A DNA stretch of 64,000 nucleotides from positions 2,108,001 through 2,172,000 of the forward strand of contig NZ_LR026983.1 of assembly GCF_900604345.1 (NCBI RefSeq), given 5' to 3'. The notes beneath the pieces were generated by a model, which worked only from the letters and a program-made list of their open reading frames with translations, made no database searches and was not told the origin of the DNA. The translations under genes were made by a program, and so were the position numbers. Shown here piece by piece: positions 62,380 to 64,000 of the stretch; the first letter of the stretch is position 1, and each line of letters begins with the position of its first letter. The DNA is from Maliibacterium massiliense. Lineage in GTDB: Bacteria > Bacillota > Clostridia > Christensenellales > Maliibacteriaceae.

Positions 62380-64000
62380 CTATCGTGATTTGATGCTTTT
62401 GCGGCCAGGACGCCGTACCATCCAAAGCGCCAGCATCCCTACGGCAAAGGCCATCAACCCAAGCGAGGTATACAGCATCCTGTTATACGGATCGCCCGTA
62501 TGCGGCGAGATGACTGCATCGCTGCTTTTATCGGCGGTGATGAAAAACCTTCCCAGGCTATCCGCCGCTTCCAGCACCAGGCATTCGCCCTCAACGCGCA
62601 CTGCGATGGGTTTCAGCGTGCCATCCTCCTGGATGGAAAACGCCTGGACGTTTTTCCACAGCTGCGCACCCGAAACGCTGCCCAGGTTTAAAACCGCGCT
62701 GCCGTTTAAATCCATCGCAACGCCTTGCACATACAGCGCTACATCGAATACCTCCACGATCTGCTGGTTGCCCGTACGTTGCGCTATCTGGTTTTGGTAG
62801 CCTTGCATGTCGGAGGAAGGAATCTGCCCTGTGACGCGCTGCACGCTGAGCACACCGTCATGGGGGAGTTTCGCGCCGTCCGTCATGGTGATGCTTGCGC
62901 CAAGATCACCCGTTATGCTCGTAACGCCGTACAAAAACCGCACTTTCAGCTGCGTTATCCGGGTATCGGTTCCATCGGACAGCGTCACGTCAACCGGCAC
63001 CACAATCTCGGTGTTCTGCTCGTTTTGCTTCTGTACGTACAGCGCATTGCCGGCGGGCTTCAGGTATTCGACGCTGTTGACGGCAAACGAAACCGTCACG
63101 CCATCGGGCAGCTGAGCGCCCTGCTTTAAGTAATCGAGCACGCTGCCCGGAGCCGTACCGTAGGGAACGACCACTTCGCTCTTTATCGCATCGAGCGCCT
63201 GGCCAAGCGGCGTCCTGGTGCACACGATGCGCACTGTAACGTCCTTTGTCACATCCGAAACGTGAAACGTGTTACCATTGGCTGCAATACCTGCCGCGCC
63301 CGATACTGCGTAGCTGCTGATCTGATAATCGTCCTCGGGCAGGACTTGAAAATCGAATGACCCTGCGTGCGCAATCTCTGCCGGCGCAGGGGAAACAACA
63401 GCGCCGTGCTCAATTTGATAAACGATCGGATGCAGCCCCTGGGGCACCGATACCTGCACGGGATTGGACGCTTCGTGCGTGGCGGTCTCTCGATAGCGCA
63501 CGTGGTAAGAACCGGAGGCGAATCCCGTTCCGTTTACATATGGATGGTAGGCGCCGCCGTCTAATGCGTATTCCATCGTCTCGTCGATACCGGATATGCG
63601 CCCGTCCGTCCCGCCGTATTTGGAGGGGCGCACGCCGGTTAGGTGCTGCGGAGGGTCTTTCTGCTCCAGCTCGGTGCTGTCTACGCTTACCAGCCGCAGC
63701 GCGTTGTTTTTCTTCAACAGCTTCAGCCCGCTGTTTTGCAGCGCAAACTGATCGGAGGTAAGAGACGGATTGCCGTCGGGATTGGAGCAGGAGAGCACCA
63801 CGTCCCCTGCTGCAGCGGGTTGGCCCGTAACGGTAAGCGCGATGGGCGTTGTTTGCGTGATCCTGCCGTTGATGAAGAAAGGCAGCGCGGTTATCGCGCT
63901 ATTCTTTTTGAGCACAATGCCGGATTGCCCCGCACCCGAGGCGGTCAGCGCGCCCGCCTTAAAATCGCTTGACACATCTTTTTCCAGTGTGATCGTACTG
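62380..64000 (-). CDS. Sorting-signal-anchored surface protein (N-terminus outside window)
   Basis: The minus-strand frame is open to the right edge, and no signal peptide is visible, so the start lies beyond 64000. The 540 visible residues contain a repeat-like domain (DGRISGIDETMEYALDGGAY, then YRETATHEASNPVQV) common in clostridial wall proteins, further beta-rich regions, and the C-terminal SPHTGDPYNRM, hydrophobic helix and RRPGRKSIKSR. This is a sortase-type signal with SPHTG. It is convergent with the plus-strand surface gene and shares the TGD-type signal, so one sortase may anchor both. Ligand unknown. Confidence 0.8.
   Translation of the reverse strand, partial: STITLEKDVSSDFKAGALTASGAGQSGIVLKKNSAITALPFFINGRITQTTPIALTVTGQPAAAGDVVLSCSNPDGNPSLTSDQFALQNSGLKLLKKNNALRLVSVDSTELEQKDPPQHLTGVRPSKYGGTDGRISGIDETMEYALDGGAYHPYVNGTGFASGSYHVRYRETATHEASNPVQVSVPQGLHPIVYQIEHGAVVSPAPAEIAHAGSFDFQVLPEDDYQISSYAVSGAAGIAANGNTFHVSDVTKDVTVRIVCTRTPLGQALDAIKSEVVVPYGTAPGSVLDYLKQGAQLPDGVTVSFAVNSVEYLKPAGNALYVQKQNEQNTEIVVPVDVTLSDGTDTRITQLKVRFLYGVTSITGDLGASITMTDGAKLPHDGVLSVQRVTGQIPSSDMQGYQNQIAQRTGNQQIVEVFDVALYVQGVAMDLNGSAVLNLGSVSGAQLWKNVQAFSIQEDGTLKPIAVRVEGECLVLEAADSLGRFFITADKSSDAVISPHTGDPYNRMLYTSLGLMAFAVGMLALWMVRRPGRKSIKSR

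Overview
The window is about 64 kb of GC-rich DNA with dense, tightly packed operons. It fits the chromosome of an anaerobic, spore-forming Gram-positive bacterium of the class Clostridia. The reasons are an electron-bifurcating-type [FeFe]-hydrogenase operon, two alpha/beta-type small acid-soluble spore proteins, a PdaB-like deacetylase, RemA, a PrkC-type PASTA kinase, proteins with sortase-type anchors, and a long block (yicC to recG) in the same order as in Bacillus subtilis. I cannot name the species.

Layout. (1) 1-7.4 kb: a sensory/regulatory hydrogenase-like protein, a DRTGG protein and a PHP protein, followed by an HndABCD-type NAD(P)-linked [FeFe] hydrogenase with an ATPase-domain protein inserted. 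(2) 7.6-12.0 kb: a type IIA topoisomerase pair (ParE/ParC-like). (3) 12.2-23.1 kb: a polysaccharide operon with a Wzm/Wzt-type ABC exporter, GDP-mannose and GDP-D-rhamnose synthesis (ManB, ManC, Gmd, Rmd), three GT4 glycosyltransferases and a small coiled-coil protein. (4) 23.2-33.0 kb: PdaB-like deacetylase, an SSB-like protein, a DEAD-box helicase behind a probable attenuator, a FAH-family protein, a TrpR-like regulator, PcrA, a divergent LigA and a HypE/AIR-synthase-like protein. (5) 33.1-52.0 kb: yicC-remA-gmk-rpoZ-coaBC-priA-def-fmt-rsmB-rlmN-prpC-prkC-rsgA-rpe-thiN, a 52-residue membrane peptide at the spoVM position, rpmB on the opposite strand, then asp23-fakA-recG. (6) 52.2-52.6 kb: two SASP genes. 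(7) 52.8-58.0 kb: hisZGDBA-IE, without hisH, hisF or hisC. (8) 58.2-58.6 kb: five tRNA genes (Val, Asp, Phe, Gly, Cys). (9) 58.6-64.0 kb: an accessory region with two convergent sorting-signal surface proteins and two arrays of roughly 95-bp repeats.

The most unusual structure is the pair of repeat arrays. Array 1 (58614-59093) starts in the CCA end of tRNA-Cys and has five tandem units. Array 2 (61659-62036) has four diverged units in the same orientation on the far side of one surface-protein gene. Each unit has a short GC-rich hairpin and then a longer hairpin, usually followed by a T-run. Stem sequences differ between units while pairing is kept, as expected for a structured RNA or DNA element. 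Other points are a 46-bp perfect palindrome behind hisIE, a possible H-type pseudoknot ahead of the surface gene, a GDP-D-rhamnose/ABC-export system resembling the Pseudomonas A-band set, and the peptide at the spoVM locus. All calls come from reading the sequence alone; no database search was run.
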